Notes: generated by a model from the letters alone, not told the origin. DNA of 64,000 bases from Fibrobacter sp. UWB5 (GCF_002210295.1 NZ_MWQH01000003.1:186001-250000), one strand, 5' to 3'. Shown: positions 35,413 through 44,769, numbered from the stretch's first letter. A program made the numbers and translations.

Positions 35413-36704
35413 AATTCCTTGACGTCTTCCCAGCGGTAATACGGGACGTCGGGACAGTTCTTTATGGTTGCTGAATCGCATGTCACAGGCAGTTTTTGCT
35501 CGATTTCGTTGAGCATCACCTTCACAAGAATCGGGGCGCCCTTCTTGCTTGACTTGTAGAATACGAGCTGTACGTTGGCGGCCATCGGACTGATTTCGTA
35601 GTCGCGCCAGATTTTGTGCAGGTTTTCCATGTCGGCGGTTTCGATGCCGGTGTTCTGCGTGCCGTTTTCTAGTTGTAAAAGTACTGCAAACGGGAAAATG
35701 ACGGTGTCGTGGCCGAAGCGGAGCGTCGCGGTGGTCTTTTTCGCGGGCTTCTTACCTGCGGTTTTGTCTGTTTTGGCTGTGTCGGCGGCAATCACCTTGT
35801 CGGCTTCGTCCAAAACGTTTTTCAGGAGCGGACGTGCGTTTTCGAGCCCCTGCTTTTTGGCGAAGGGATTGTTGCCGAGAACGCTATACCACCAGGCATT
35901 TTGTGCGTGCCAGCGAGCGGTGAATTCTTCGTCGGTCCACAAATCGTCAAAGTTGAATTCGATTTCGGGGCTGCCTTGCAGGCTGTTTCCGATTTCGTAA
36001 ATCTTGCTTAAAAGATCGCCTCCGTCTACATTCTTCTTGATGTAGTTGGAATCGTTGAAAAGGGCGCGCATCATGCGTGTCGGATTCACATGGCTGTATA
36101 GCTTTTCGTTTTCCTTTTGCCAGGCAGGCGTGTTCGATTCGTTGATAATTTTGCCGAAATCAAGCGGGCTGATGAAACTCATCAGGTACTTGCCCGATTC
36201 CTGGTGAATCTCGACCTTGGGCTTTAGCGCGTGCAGTTCTTCGAGGAATGCTGCCATGCTCACGACGCAGCGCACGCTAGTGCTGGCGTAGGCTTCAACG
36301 TAGGCGTCGTTCTTGAACACTTCCGGGAAGTTCTTGACCATGCGTTTTGCGATACCCTGGTGCTGGGCCACGCCGAGCTGGGTCAAATCGCCTGCGCGCG
36401 GGGCGGCGTATTCGTCTAAGTACTTGGCGCGTTCAAGCAGGCTTTTGCCCAAATCGGTGAGCTTGCCTAAAGAATCGGCCTTGGCTAGCGTGTTGTACAG
36501 AGCATGGTAATGGTCGGCAGGCTGGTGAAAACGGCTGCCGTGTCTGCCGTAATGGCTCAGATAAAACGGCTTGTAGCCGGCGGGAGCCTTGGTGTACTTG
36601 GCGGTCGGAGTGGGGTAGGCGTAGTAGTTGCTACCCATCTGGTGACGGTCCTGGGCAAATCCTGAAATTGCTACCGCGAACAATAACGCAAGAATTTTTT
36701 TCAT
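35385..36704 (-). CDS. Secreted histidine acid phosphatase family protein
   Basis: 439 residues with a cleavable signal peptide (about 1-18, ending GFAQ). The phosphohistidine motif is SHYGRHGSRF (near residue 55) and the proton-donor HD is in RFGHDTVIFPF (near 325). This fits the branch-2 histidine phosphatases, such as periplasmic phytase or inositol polyphosphate phosphatase types, that release phosphate from organic esters. GGGAG before the ATG at 36704 (MKKILALLFAV) decides the start over an ATG five codons upstream. Substrate not determined. Confidence 0.85.
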   Translation of the reverse strand: MKKILALLFAVAISGFAQDRHQMGSNYYAYPTPTAKYTKAPAGYKPFYLSHYGRHGSRFHQPADHYHALYNTLAKADSLGKLTDLGKSLLERAKYLDEYAAPRAGDLTQLGVAQHQGIAKRMVKNFPEVFKNDAYVEAYASTSVRCVVSMAAFLEELHALKPKVEIHQESGKYLMSFISPLDFGKIINESNTPAWQKENEKLYSHVNPTRMMRALFNDSNYIKKNVDGGDLLSKIYEIGNSLQGSPEIEFNFDDLWTDEEFTARWHAQNAWWYSVLGNNPFAKKQGLENARPLLKNVLDEADKVIAADTAKTDKTAGKKPAKKTTATLRFGHDTVIFPFAVLLQLENGTQNTGIETADMENLHKIWRDYEISPMAANVQLVFYKSSKKGAPILVKVMLNEIEQKLPVTCDSATIKNCPDVPYYRWEDVKEFYGKIATGK

Positions 36705-36754
36705 TTTATTCTCCCGCATCCCACATTACACATTGCTCATTGCGGCGGAGCCGC

Positions 36755-37105
36755 TCACTTTTCACATTTCTTAAAAAAGCAGCTGCGAGCGCCCGTGTGG
36801 CAAGCCACTTGCGGGCCCTGCATGCGGACCTTGAAAAGCAAGGCATCGCTGTCGCAGTCGGCGGCCCATTCCACGACGGTCATCACGTTTCCGCTGGTGT
36901 CGCCCTTGTGCCAGTATTCCTTGCGGCTACGGCTCCAGAACACCATTTCGCCACAATCGTGGGTGCGGCGGAGTGCTTCTTCGTTCATCCAGGCCATCAT
37001 CAGAACGTCGCCCTTGTCGGCATCTTGAACGATTACCGGCGCAAGTGCAACACCGTCCACAACGACTTCGAACTTTACTTCTTTAATCAAATCTTCGAAC
37101 TTCAT
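36755..37105 (-). CDS. hisI: Phosphoribosyl-AMP cyclohydrolase
   Basis: 116-residue histidine-pathway enzyme opening the adenine ring of PR-AMP. Motifs are MMAWMNEEAL, WSRSRKEYWHKGDTSGN, the metal-binding DCDxDALLF and CHTGxRSCFF. It lacks the HisE pyrophosphohydrolase domain. The start at 37105 (MKFEDL) follows AGAGGT and lies 2 nt after the proA stop, so the pair is coupled; the longer frame from 37144 would run inside proA. No other his genes are nearby. Confidence 0.95.
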   Translation of the reverse strand: MKFEDLIKEVKFEVVVDGVALAPVIVQDADKGDVLMMAWMNEEALRRTHDCGEMVFWSRSRKEYWHKGDTSGNVMTVVEWAADCDSDALLFKVRMQGPQVACHTGARSCFFKKCEK

Positions 37106-37107
37106 GA

Positions 37108-38388
37108 TTAACCTCTCACCTGACCGTTGCCGCGGAGAATCCACTTGTAGCTGCAGAGGCTTTCCACGCCCATAGGGCCGCGGGCATGCAACTTGTCGGT
37201 GGAAATGCCCACTTCGGCACCGAGGCCATATTCGCCACCGTCGGCAAAGCGGGTGCTGGCGTTCACCATCACGCTGCTGCTGTCCACGTTCGCGACAAAG
37301 TAGTCCTGAACGGCGGTGTCTTCGGCAACCACGGCTTCAGTGTGGCGGCTGCTGTTCTTTTCGATGTGGTCGCAGGCTTCGGCAACGTTATCGACGAACT
37401 TGACGCTTGCCTTGAGGGCCAAGTATTCGTGGTGGTAATTGCTGTCATCGCCAATATCCTTGATACGGCTGTCATGGCTCTGGGCGTCCTTGTTGCCAAA
37501 GAGTTCCACGCCACGATCGGCGAGGCAATCAATCAATTTCTTCGTTGTGGCTTCGTCGATATGGCGGTCGATAATCACGCATTCCATGGCGTTGCACACA
37601 CCCGTGCGCTGCGTCTTGGCGTTAATCAAGATGTTAACTGCCTTGTCCATATCGGCAGACTTGTCCACGTACACGTGGCAAATGCCGTTGAAATGCTTAA
37701 TCACGGGAATCTTGCTCTGTTCAACGACCGCGCGAATCAGGCGCTCGCCACCGCGGGGAATCACGAGGTCGAGGCAGTCATTGCGCTGCAAAAGCATACC
37801 GACCAGGTCGTGGCTCGTTTCGGTCACGAGCTGCACGGCGTCTTGATCGATGCCTGCTTCGGCCAATGCTTCATGGAAAATCCCGGCGAGGCACTTGGCA
37901 GAATTCAGAGATTCCTTACCGCCTCGCAAAATCACGGCATTGCCTGCCTTAAAGCAGAGGCATGCGCCATCGATTGTTACGTTCGGACGGCTTTCAAAAA
38001 TAAAGAATACGGAACCGATAGGTACGGCCACGCGGCTAATCTTGATGCCGTTCTTCAGTTCGCGGCTTTCGAGAACCTTGTTCAGCGGATCTGCGAAGGA
38101 TGCGATTTCTTCGGCACCCTTGGCCATGGCCTCGATGCGGGCGTCGTTCAATGTCAGACGGTCCATCTTCGAGTCGTCGAGCTTTCCGGCGGCGGCTTCA
38201 AGGTCAATCTTGTTTGCTGCAAGGATTTCTGGCTTACGCTCGCGCAAAATCTGGGCAACGCGGTTCAGCACGGCGCTACGCTTTTCACCCGGCAGGGTAC
38301 GGAGCGTCTTGCTTGCCTTCTGGGCATTTCTGGCCAAAAGGTCGGAGTATTCTTCCAAGTTGGAATATTTCAAATTGGAGCAAGTCAT
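37108..38388 (-). CDS. proA: Gamma-glutamyl phosphate reductase
   Basis: 426-residue aldehyde-dehydrogenase-fold enzyme making glutamate 5-semialdehyde for proline. Family stretches are PIGSVFFIFESRPNVTID, NAVILRGGKESLNSAK, IPRGGERLIR and the catalytic Cys in RTGVCNAMEC, with the C-terminal RGPMGVESLCSYKWILRG. Followed after 2 nt by hisI. No proB in the window. A weak ribosome site precedes the ATG. Confidence 0.96.
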   Translation of the reverse strand: MTCSNLKYSNLEEYSDLLARNAQKASKTLRTLPGEKRSAVLNRVAQILRERKPEILAANKIDLEAAAGKLDDSKMDRLTLNDARIEAMAKGAEEIASFADPLNKVLESRELKNGIKISRVAVPIGSVFFIFESRPNVTIDGACLCFKAGNAVILRGGKESLNSAKCLAGIFHEALAEAGIDQDAVQLVTETSHDLVGMLLQRNDCLDLVIPRGGERLIRAVVEQSKIPVIKHFNGICHVYVDKSADMDKAVNILINAKTQRTGVCNAMECVIIDRHIDEATTKKLIDCLADRGVELFGNKDAQSHDSRIKDIGDDSNYHHEYLALKASVKFVDNVAEACDHIEKNSSRHTEAVVAEDTAVQDYFVANVDSSSVMVNASTRFADGGEYGLGAEVGISTDKLHARGPMGVESLCSYKWILRGNGQVRG

Positions 38389-38435
38389 AAGCCGTTTTTA
38401 TCCTTTTTTGAGCATTTATCGTGATTGTTTCAATT

Positions 38436-38480
38436 GTTTTACATTGTAAAACTTGATTTTCATCACATTGGAGTATAAGT
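38436..38480 (+). promoter_or_regulatory. Promoter with palindromic operator for the candidate small RNA
   Basis: GTTTTACA-T-TGTAAAAC (38436-38452) is a perfect 8+8 inverted repeat directly before TTGATT (38453) and TATAAG (38474-38479). The palindrome centre would lie near -41 of the predicted start, as for class II activators. Both genes around it are on the other strand. Confidence 0.5.
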
Positions 38481-38484
38481 TAGT

Positions 38485-38598
38485 GTCGTACAGGTTTGTT
38501 TTTACCCGCGACGAGGGTTTATAGTCGCAAGGTATCGGACTTGGGTGTTTAGACTCGGTGCAATCCTTCTCTCTCGGGGAAGCACCGAGTCTTTTTTT
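38485..38598 (+). ncRNA. Candidate small RNA of about 115 nt
   Basis: A plus-strand transcription unit in the gap between two minus-strand genes (proA and the GH2 gene). It has a promoter-like pair at 38453-38479 and ends in a strong terminator. An internal hairpin GCGAC/GTCGC (38508-38512 with 38524-38528) is present. A second copy of GTCG at 38485 could compete for the same GCGAC arm, hinting at a switchable fold. No coding frame with a ribosome site is seen and no plus-strand gene follows, so it is not a leader riboswitch. SRP and 6S signatures were not found. Confidence 0.5.
38552..38598 (+). terminator. Strong intrinsic terminator of the small RNA
   Basis: Perfect 10-bp stem GACTCGGTGC/GCACCGAGTC (38552-38561 with 38582-38591), followed by seven T on the plus strand only. 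Confidence 0.88.
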
Positions 38599-38609
38599 GT
38601 TCGAATCTT

Positions 38610-41459
38610 TTACAGCAAGTTCACGATCGTCGCAAACAGCTTGTCGGCGAGCACGTTCGTTTCCAGACCTTCGAATACGTTGAACTGGTTGAACATGATC
38701 TTGCCGTTACCGAACGGGTAGAGCTGCAAGTCCGAACCGGTCTTGACTTCGCCGTCCTTCAAAGTGACGGAGCGTGCGAACACCTTGGCGCCCGGCAGTT
38801 CGTTCAGCGAGAGGCTCGGCATCACGGCTGCAGCATTGCTGTCGAGAACAGAGGCTTCGCCGAATACCGGTGCAAGTTCGGAACCCTTGGGCAGGTAGTG
38901 CAAGCTGAGTTCGTTTGCACCCGTGCTCCAGTGAGATTCGATATTGCAGTCGAACTGGTGGCTCTGGTTCAGGTAGTCGATATCTTCCTGCGTGAGGTCC
39001 GAGAGCAAAAGCGTCTTGCCGCCGTTCTTCACCACGTCAACGAGCTTGTCCAGGATTTCGTCGGGCCAAGAGCTCAGGTTGGCGGTAAAGATCACCTGTT
39101 CCGGACCAGTGAGAGCGGCCAGTGCGTCGCTGGATTCTTCGCTGTTGTCCAGGAAGCAGACCTTCTTCATGGCGCTCTTCACATCGGCTTCGGCGATCAC
39201 GATCAAGTCTTCTTCGGTCGTGTGGATCTTGTTGCCGTCGTTGATGAGAGTCATCTGCAACTTGTAGCTGCCTTCGGCACGCGGAGCCATCATGGTGCAA
39301 ATGCCCATTTGCGTAAGGCTCGTCTTGCCGGCCGGTTCTTCAGGGGAAATCTTGTCGGTGGCGAGTTCCTTGCCCTTGTCGTCCACCAGCTTGACTTCCA
39401 CAGACACGTCTTCGTAACGGCTGTTGTTCAGGAGCGTCACCTGGAAGCTGATTTCGCTCTGCGGGGCGACCACGTGTTCCAGTTCGCTGATCAAGGCGCG
39501 GCTCGGAGTCGTGATTTCCTTCGAGAAATCTTCGAAACCCTTGCTGACGCGGTTTTCGTCGCACAGACCGTCAAATTCGGTGCCGCAGTCGGCCCACTGG
39601 TCCAGGAAGAAACCGGCAATCTGCGGGTTGCTCTGGAGGGCGGTAATCTGGTCGAGCTTGCTCTTGATGGCGATGCGGTTGGCGTCGGCCACAAAGCTCT
39701 TGTAGTCCTTCCAAATGGACATGTCGCTTTCCACGAAGGTTTCGATTGCCTTGATGGCGTTCTTGATGGCCTTCTGGTTCTTGGAACTGCGCGGTCCCTT
39801 GATGTTGGTGGCCGTTTCCGGGAGGAGCGTGTGGTTCTTGAGCGTCACCAGCATCTTGTTGTTGATGTCGCTGACTACGTTTTCTTCTTCGTCCTGGAAG
39901 TGGCTGTCGCCAAGGCCTGTATCCGGCACGGAAATTTCTTCGGCGTCACGGTCAAAACTGTGAGCCAAGAAATGCGTATAGGCGGCATTCGGCGTCATGC
40001 GCGGGTTCATGCGGAGCGTGGCGTAAGGCGAAATCTTGTCGACCGTAACCGGCAAGAGTTTGCCAGTATCCTTGCGGAAGATTCCTTCGTTGTCGATGTA
40101 AATACTGTTCAGGTTGCTAATGACCGGGCGGGTCATGTCGACCGGGCTAATAGCGTTCAAGAGCTTGTTACCGTTCTGCAACAGGAGCGTGCCGTTTTCG
40201 GCGCCCATGACCCATGCACCGATGCAGGGGTGGTGGTGCTGTTCGGCCACGATGTCGTTGATCAGTTTCTTGACGATTTCAAGACCCTGGGCGGTAGACC
40301 TCATGGTGTGGATCGGGAATTCCTGGAACACGATCAAGCCGAGCTTGTCGCAGATGTCGAGAGCCTGCGTAGAGAGAGGTGCGCCGCAGCTACGAATAGC
40401 ATTGTAACCGGCTGCCTTCACGGCCTGCAGGTCCTTTTCGAGCTTCGGGTTGTCGAACGTCCAGAGACCACCTTCGCTCCACTGCTGGTTGTAGGTAATG
40501 CCCTGGATCTTCAAAATCTGGTCGTTCAGGTAGTAGTCGCCCTTGAGACAGTCAAACTTGCGGAAACCGAAGGTGCGCACCACGGGGAATGCGTATTCGG
40601 CGCGCTTGATTTCCTTGCCGTCTTTTTCCTTGCTGGCCTTGATTTCCATCTGGAATTCAATGGCGTAGACGTTGGGGTGTTCGGGGCTCCACTGGAACTT
40701 GTGGCGCTGCTGTTCCTTGACTTCGAAAACAAAACGCTGGGTCATGTTTTCCTTGTCGAGCTTCAGGTTGTTCACGAACTGCTCGTAAACGTCGCCGTCG
40801 GGGTTGCGCATGAGCACGCGAAGCCTGGTCTGGAAGCCGCGGGGGTTGTTGAAGCTGATTTCGCAGGCGATGCGCTGGGTATCGGCATCGGGTTCGAGCT
40901 TCACGTCAGAAATAAAGGCTGCAGTGCCCAAAATCAGGTCCACATGGCCAAAGATACCGCCGAACGGGTACTGGGTCCAGGGGAGGCCGACCGGGAGTTC
41001 GCCCGGGTGGACAAAGCGGTCATCGGCACCGTCGGCGCTTTCGCGGCCAAAGTCGATGCGGCTGTTGAGGGCGCCCATGTTGGCGACACGCACGCAGAGT
41101 ACGTTTTCTTCGCCGAGCTTCAAAGCCTTCTGGAGTTCAATAATAAAGGGGGTGTAGGCGCCGAAATGGGTGCCCAGGAGCTTGCCGTTCAGCCAGACCG
41201 TGGCATGGCTTGCAATGCGTTCAAAACGCAAGAAAATGCGCTTTGCGACCTGTTTTTCGTCGTCGATGGTAAAACGCTTGAAATAGAACGCACAGTCGTG
41301 CGACATCAGGAGCTTGTCAAAAGCCCTTTCCCAAATGTGGGGAACTTGCACTTCCTGGGTGTCTTTGGGGTAAGTAGCGTACCAACGATTAGAAATACCG
41401 GCATCTTCGGTGTCCCAAATCATCTGCCAGTCGCCATCAAGGCTCAAAATCTTGCTCAT
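38610..41459 (-). CDS. Glycoside hydrolase family 2 protein, cytoplasmic
   Basis: 949 residues without a signal peptide. The N-terminal sugar-binding domain (about 1-170, with AFYFKRFTI and HATVWLNGKLLGTHFGAYTPF), an immunoglobulin-like domain and a TIM-barrel from about 310 (GFRKFDCLKGDYYLN) fit GH2 beta-glycosidases. The acid/base region reads WVMGAEN where GH2 enzymes usually have WSLGNE. No clear nucleophile motif was found, and the C-terminal 300 residues are unlike standard GH2. It may act on short oligosaccharides imported from plant polymers or have lost activity. AAAGGA precedes the ATG. Confidence 0.8.
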   Translation of the reverse strand: MSKILSLDGDWQMIWDTEDAGISNRWYATYPKDTQEVQVPHIWERAFDKLLMSHDCAFYFKRFTIDDEKQVAKRIFLRFERIASHATVWLNGKLLGTHFGAYTPFIIELQKALKLGEENVLCVRVANMGALNSRIDFGRESADGADDRFVHPGELPVGLPWTQYPFGGIFGHVDLILGTAAFISDVKLEPDADTQRIACEISFNNPRGFQTRLRVLMRNPDGDVYEQFVNNLKLDKENMTQRFVFEVKEQQRHKFQWSPEHPNVYAIEFQMEIKASKEKDGKEIKRAEYAFPVVRTFGFRKFDCLKGDYYLNDQILKIQGITYNQQWSEGGLWTFDNPKLEKDLQAVKAAGYNAIRSCGAPLSTQALDICDKLGLIVFQEFPIHTMRSTAQGLEIVKKLINDIVAEQHHHPCIGAWVMGAENGTLLLQNGNKLLNAISPVDMTRPVISNLNSIYIDNEGIFRKDTGKLLPVTVDKISPYATLRMNPRMTPNAAYTHFLAHSFDRDAEEISVPDTGLGDSHFQDEEENVVSDINNKMLVTLKNHTLLPETATNIKGPRSSKNQKAIKNAIKAIETFVESDMSIWKDYKSFVADANRIAIKSKLDQITALQSNPQIAGFFLDQWADCGTEFDGLCDENRVSKGFEDFSKEITTPSRALISELEHVVAPQSEISFQVTLLNNSRYEDVSVEVKLVDDKGKELATDKISPEEPAGKTSLTQMGICTMMAPRAEGSYKLQMTLINDGNKIHTTEEDLIVIAEADVKSAMKKVCFLDNSEESSDALAALTGPEQVIFTANLSSWPDEILDKLVDVVKNGGKTLLLSDLTQEDIDYLNQSHQFDCNIESHWSTGANELSLHYLPKGSELAPVFGEASVLDSNAAAVMPSLSLNELPGAKVFARSVTLKDGEVKTGSDLQLYPFGNGKIMFNQFNVFEGLETNVLADKLFATIVNLL

Positions 41460-41579
41460 TCGAGGTTCCTTTATGAAATTTTGAGGTGAAATTTAGAAAA
41501 AAATGGGGCTTTGTCTTTACATTTTTCCAAATTTTGCTACATTTGGGGTCCCAATAGCAACCAAAAAAGGATTACAAAA

Positions 41580-42065
41580 ATGTATTCTATTGTTGAAACA
41601 GGTGGTTTCCAGTATAAAGTTGAGCTGGGCAAGGCTTACAAGGTCCCCACGCTCGATGCCGCTGTTGGTTCCGAACTGGAGCTCAAGTCCGTTCTTCTTT
41701 TCGCAGGAAAAGAAGTGCAAATCGGCACCCCTGTCCTGAACGACGCCTCCGTGAAGGTCGAAGTGCTTGCTCACGGCAAGTATGACACCGTCATCGTTTA
41801 CAAGAAGAAGCGCCGTACCCGTTACGAACGTCGTAACGGTCATCGTCAGGGCTATACCGAGGTGCTGGTTACGGAACTTCGCTCCGGCGCAGAATCCGCA
41901 AAGGTCGACTCCAAGGTTATCGATCGCAACCGCGCTCGCGTGGCTGCCCTCGCCAAGCAGAAGGTACAGTCTGTGCCTCTGACTCGCAAGGAAAAGATTG
42001 CCCAGGGTCTCCCGAAGCCCGCCAAGGTTAAGAAGAACTCTCTGCGTAAGGCTAAGGAGGTATAA
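41580..42065 (+). CDS. rplU: 50S ribosomal protein L21 with C-terminal extension
   Basis: 161 residues. The L21 core (about 1-103) is clear: MYSIVETGGFQYKV at the start and YKKKRRTRYERRNGHRQGYTEV towards the end. A basic tail of about 55 residues extends beyond the normal family length. AAAAGGA sits 8 nt before the ATG at 41580; longer frames upstream lack support. It is followed after 3 nt by rpmA, the classic L21-L27 operon. Confidence 0.96.
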   Translation: MYSIVETGGFQYKVELGKAYKVPTLDAAVGSELELKSVLLFAGKEVQIGTPVLNDASVKVEVLAHGKYDTVIVYKKKRRTRYERRNGHRQGYTEVLVTELRSGAESAKVDSKVIDRNRARVAALAKQKVQSVPLTRKEKIAQGLPKPAKVKKNSLRKAKEV

Positions 42066-42068
42066 TCC

Positions 42069-42329
42069 ATGGCTCATAAGAAAGGTCAAGGTTCAGTACG
42101 TAACGGCCGCGACAGTAACGCCAAGTACCTTGGTGTTAAGAAGTATGCGGGCGAAGTCGTCAAGGCTGGCAACATCATCGTTCGTCAGCGCGGTTCTCAC
42201 TTCCACAAGGGCACCAACGTGGGTATGGGCAGAGACTTCACTCTGTTCTCTCTCGTCGATGGCAAGGTGAAGTTCGAACGCCTCGATGCAAAGCGTCAGA
42301 AAGTTTCTGTCTATCCGGAAGAAAACTAA
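42069..42329 (+). CDS. rpmA: 50S ribosomal protein L27
   Basis: 86 residues, usual length. The product starts [17 protein letters not shown], so the N-terminus that reaches the peptidyl-transferase centre is present without the cleavable extension of Firmicutes. GVKKYAGE and [20 protein letters not shown] are family signatures. AGGAGG lies before the ATG, overlapping the end of rplU. A terminator follows. The downstream obgE often found here is absent. Confidence 0.97.
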   Translation: MAHKKGQGSVRNGRDSNAKYLGVKKYAGEVVKAGNIIVRQRGSHFHKGTNVGMGRDFTLFSLVDGKVKFERLDAKRQKVSVYPEEN

Positions 42330-42351
42330 TCGGTTTTGAATCGTTTAGAGC

Positions 42352-42384
42352 CGACGGTACCACAAGTGCCGTCGGTTTTTTTTA
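42352..42384 (+). terminator. Terminator of rplU-rpmA
   Basis: CCGACGG/CCGTCGG stem (42352-42358 with 42370-42376), followed by eight T. Confidence 0.88.
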
Positions 42385-42408
42385 TTGTATTTTGCTATTT
42401 TATAGCCA

Positions 42409-44769
42409 ATGTCTAGGTTTATGACGATTCGTTCTTTGTTTGTCGCCTTTCTTTTTTCGATGGCGGCTGTTTTTTGGGCTTGTTCTGACGACGATAGTTC
42501 TGTTGAATTTAGGGTAGAACGCGAAGTTTCCGATATTTCGACCTTGTTGCAGTGTGCCAAGGGTGCCGATAGCGGTGCCTACTGTTTTATGGTCCGTTTC
42601 CGCTATCCGGACGATACAGAAAGCTTGGACAGCATTTACTTATGGGTTGGCAACGACGTGTTGGACGATACTTCAAAGTCGGTTGGCGACAAGGAAAAGT
42701 CGAAGGCGACTGATCGCTTTGCGTACCCCTCGAAGACTGAGGAACTTTTCGACACGATTGACGTGACTCCGTATATCCAGGATTATGTGGAAGAACGCGA
42801 AAGTCTGATGGTGGCGCTCTATTGCGACTATTCGGGTGGACGTCCGGGAACGGTTCAAAGAATTTATCTGTATTTTGGCGACAAGCTTGCTCCGTCCGAT
42901 ATCAATATCTCTGATTCTACCTGGACTACCGGAGCGCTTCTAGAATGGACGCGTCCAACAGACCAGACGAATCACTACAAGCCGAATGAACTTTCTGGCC
43001 CGATTCTTGGTTACAATATCAGAATCTATAGCGAGAACAAGAACGAGGACTTGCGCAAGCTGAAGGTTAAGCTTGAATCTCCGGACGGAATCGATTCTAC
43101 TGGCGAGACGCTTTATTTGCGCCACAAGGGTTATCATTCTAACGTGGATTCCGTGTTCCTGCAGTCCAAGGAACATGGCGACAGCCGCAAGAACGAACTG
43201 TTCCTGGCCATTCCCGATGGTAAGGGTTACAACAACGATAACCCCGATTCTAATATTTTCCGTTTGACTATCGAAGGCCTTAAGGCAGAAACCGAATACA
43301 AAATCGGTTATTCAACATGGGATACTTGCGGCAACTATACGGGCGTAGACCGTTCCGATATGCGCGCATGGCTTACGATCAATACGACGGATTCTGTCGC
43401 ACCCTTGATGCCCACCAAGATCTTTACGATGAAGGATACCTTGTACCCTGAAATGGCAAGGCTCGACAGCAATAACCGCCTGCTCATTTTCTGGAGCCAA
43501 AGTGTAGACCCGTACAAGCGCGAACACGACATCGAGGTCGATACGGTTCTCTCAATTCCGGATACATGCCTCGTTGACTTGTGCTATGAAAAAGTGGAAA
43601 TGTACAGGGTTGAATATTGGGACCGCTACACCGAACAGTGGGTGATTAGCAGCGATGTGGATACTCTGGACCGCTACACCAAGTTTTACAAGCCCTCGGG
43701 CGATACCATGAAGGTTTCTGCCACGGGTAAGTTTATTTCTGACACGATCCGTTATGTTGCCCCTGGTGATACGCTTGTGCTTCGGATTATTGCCATTGAT
43801 GAATCCGGCTATTGGTCTGTTCCGCTGATCGACACGATTGCCGTGTCCCCGGGCGCTATCGCAAATGAAATCGAATGTCCCGAAGGCTTTGTCGCCGTCA
43901 AGGCGTCCGATACCAATTACTTCTGCATGGAACGCATGGAACACCAGAATGATTCTGGCGAATTCATGACGAACGTTTTGCATTCCGAAGCGCTGGCAAC
44001 CTGCGAAGCGATTTCGGCGAGCGGTTTCAAGGTGAGTCTGTGTAACGAACGCGACTGGGAACTCGTTTGCCTTTCGGGCGGAACGCTTGCCTATGGCGTG
44101 GTTCAAGACGATACTGTTGAGACGGCTGAATTCTTGTTCAAGTACTGCAATGTGGCGACCAACGATTCTGCCTCGGCGGCGAATCCTGCCAAGCGCAGTT
44201 CCCGCTGCATGAACCCGATGGGTATTCGCGACTTGCCGGGCCAGTATCAGGAATGGGTGAGGGGTCGCTCCGAAGATACGATTGCCGTGGTCAAGGGTGG
44301 TTCTTACCGCGTGATGAGCGGGCTTGAAAGTGGCGAGTTTGGCCGCGAAACCCAGGCCCTTTGCACGAACCGTTATTTCCCGTACTTTACCCGTTTGGCC
44401 TACACGACCGATTCCGTATACCTGTACCGCGAAGGTACCAGGGTCGATACCGTTTATACCGCCGACACATCCAGAACCCTGTACAAGGTACTGACCAAGA
44501 AAGATTTCAAGGATACCTTGCAGTTCTTTGACATTCAGGATTCTAGCGGAAATTCCGTGGGTACGGACTACGTGCCTTATGCTGAATACAAGCAGGGCGG
44601 CGATGAATGGCTTGAAACCATTTCCAACGGCATGAAGTATGTGCCGGACCATATCGAGGTCGTGTTCCTGACGGGCGAGCGCGTTGCTTACCGCGGGGCC
44701 TCGAACTACTACAGGTCATCAAGCATCGGATTCCGTTGCTGCGCCTATAAAGAACAAAATGAAGAATAG
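42409..44769 (+). CDS. Large lipoprotein with FGE-like C-terminal domain
   Basis: 786 residues. Signal peptide and lipobox VFWAC (Cys25), then CSDDDSS linker. The middle (about 150-500) reads as two fibronectin-like beta domains (SDSTWTTGALLEWTRPT, LTIEGLKAETEYKIGYS). The C-terminal part (about 490-786) is an FGE/sulfatase-modifying-factor-like domain with YFCMERMEH, LCNERDWELVC, GQYQEWVRG, VKGGSYRV and GFRCC. Catalytic cysteine context is not that of an active FGE, so a carbohydrate- or protein-binding surface role is inferred. Its end overlaps the inositol monophosphatase gene by 11 nt. Confidence 0.78.
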   Translation: MSRFMTIRSLFVAFLFSMAAVFWACSDDDSSVEFRVEREVSDISTLLQCAKGADSGAYCFMVRFRYPDDTESLDSIYLWVGNDVLDDTSKSVGDKEKSKATDRFAYPSKTEELFDTIDVTPYIQDYVEERESLMVALYCDYSGGRPGTVQRIYLYFGDKLAPSDINISDSTWTTGALLEWTRPTDQTNHYKPNELSGPILGYNIRIYSENKNEDLRKLKVKLESPDGIDSTGETLYLRHKGYHSNVDSVFLQSKEHGDSRKNELFLAIPDGKGYNNDNPDSNIFRLTIEGLKAETEYKIGYSTWDTCGNYTGVDRSDMRAWLTINTTDSVAPLMPTKIFTMKDTLYPEMARLDSNNRLLIFWSQSVDPYKREHDIEVDTVLSIPDTCLVDLCYEKVEMYRVEYWDRYTEQWVISSDVDTLDRYTKFYKPSGDTMKVSATGKFISDTIRYVAPGDTLVLRIIAIDESGYWSVPLIDTIAVSPGAIANEIECPEGFVAVKASDTNYFCMERMEHQNDSGEFMTNVLHSEALATCEAISASGFKVSLCNERDWELVCLSGGTLAYGVVQDDTVETAEFLFKYCNVATNDSASAANPAKRSSRCMNPMGIRDLPGQYQEWVRGRSEDTIAVVKGGSYRVMSGLESGEFGRETQALCTNRYFPYFTRLAYTTDSVYLYREGTRVDTVYTADTSRTLYKVLTKKDFKDTLQFFDIQDSSGNSVGTDYVPYAEYKQGGDEWLETISNGMKYVPDHIEVVFLTGERVAYRGASNYYRSSSIGFRCCAYKEQNEE

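Noticed and set aside
38485-38598. Signal recognition particle RNA, 6S RNA or tRNA
   Set aside because: No GGAA-type SRP apical loop, no long closed 6S-like hairpin and no tRNA cloverleaf. Kept only as an uncharacterised small RNA candidate.
38898-41489. Long plus-strand open frame antisense to the GH2 gene
   Set aside because: A mirror of strongly biased codons; no signal peptide, no domains and no initiation site.
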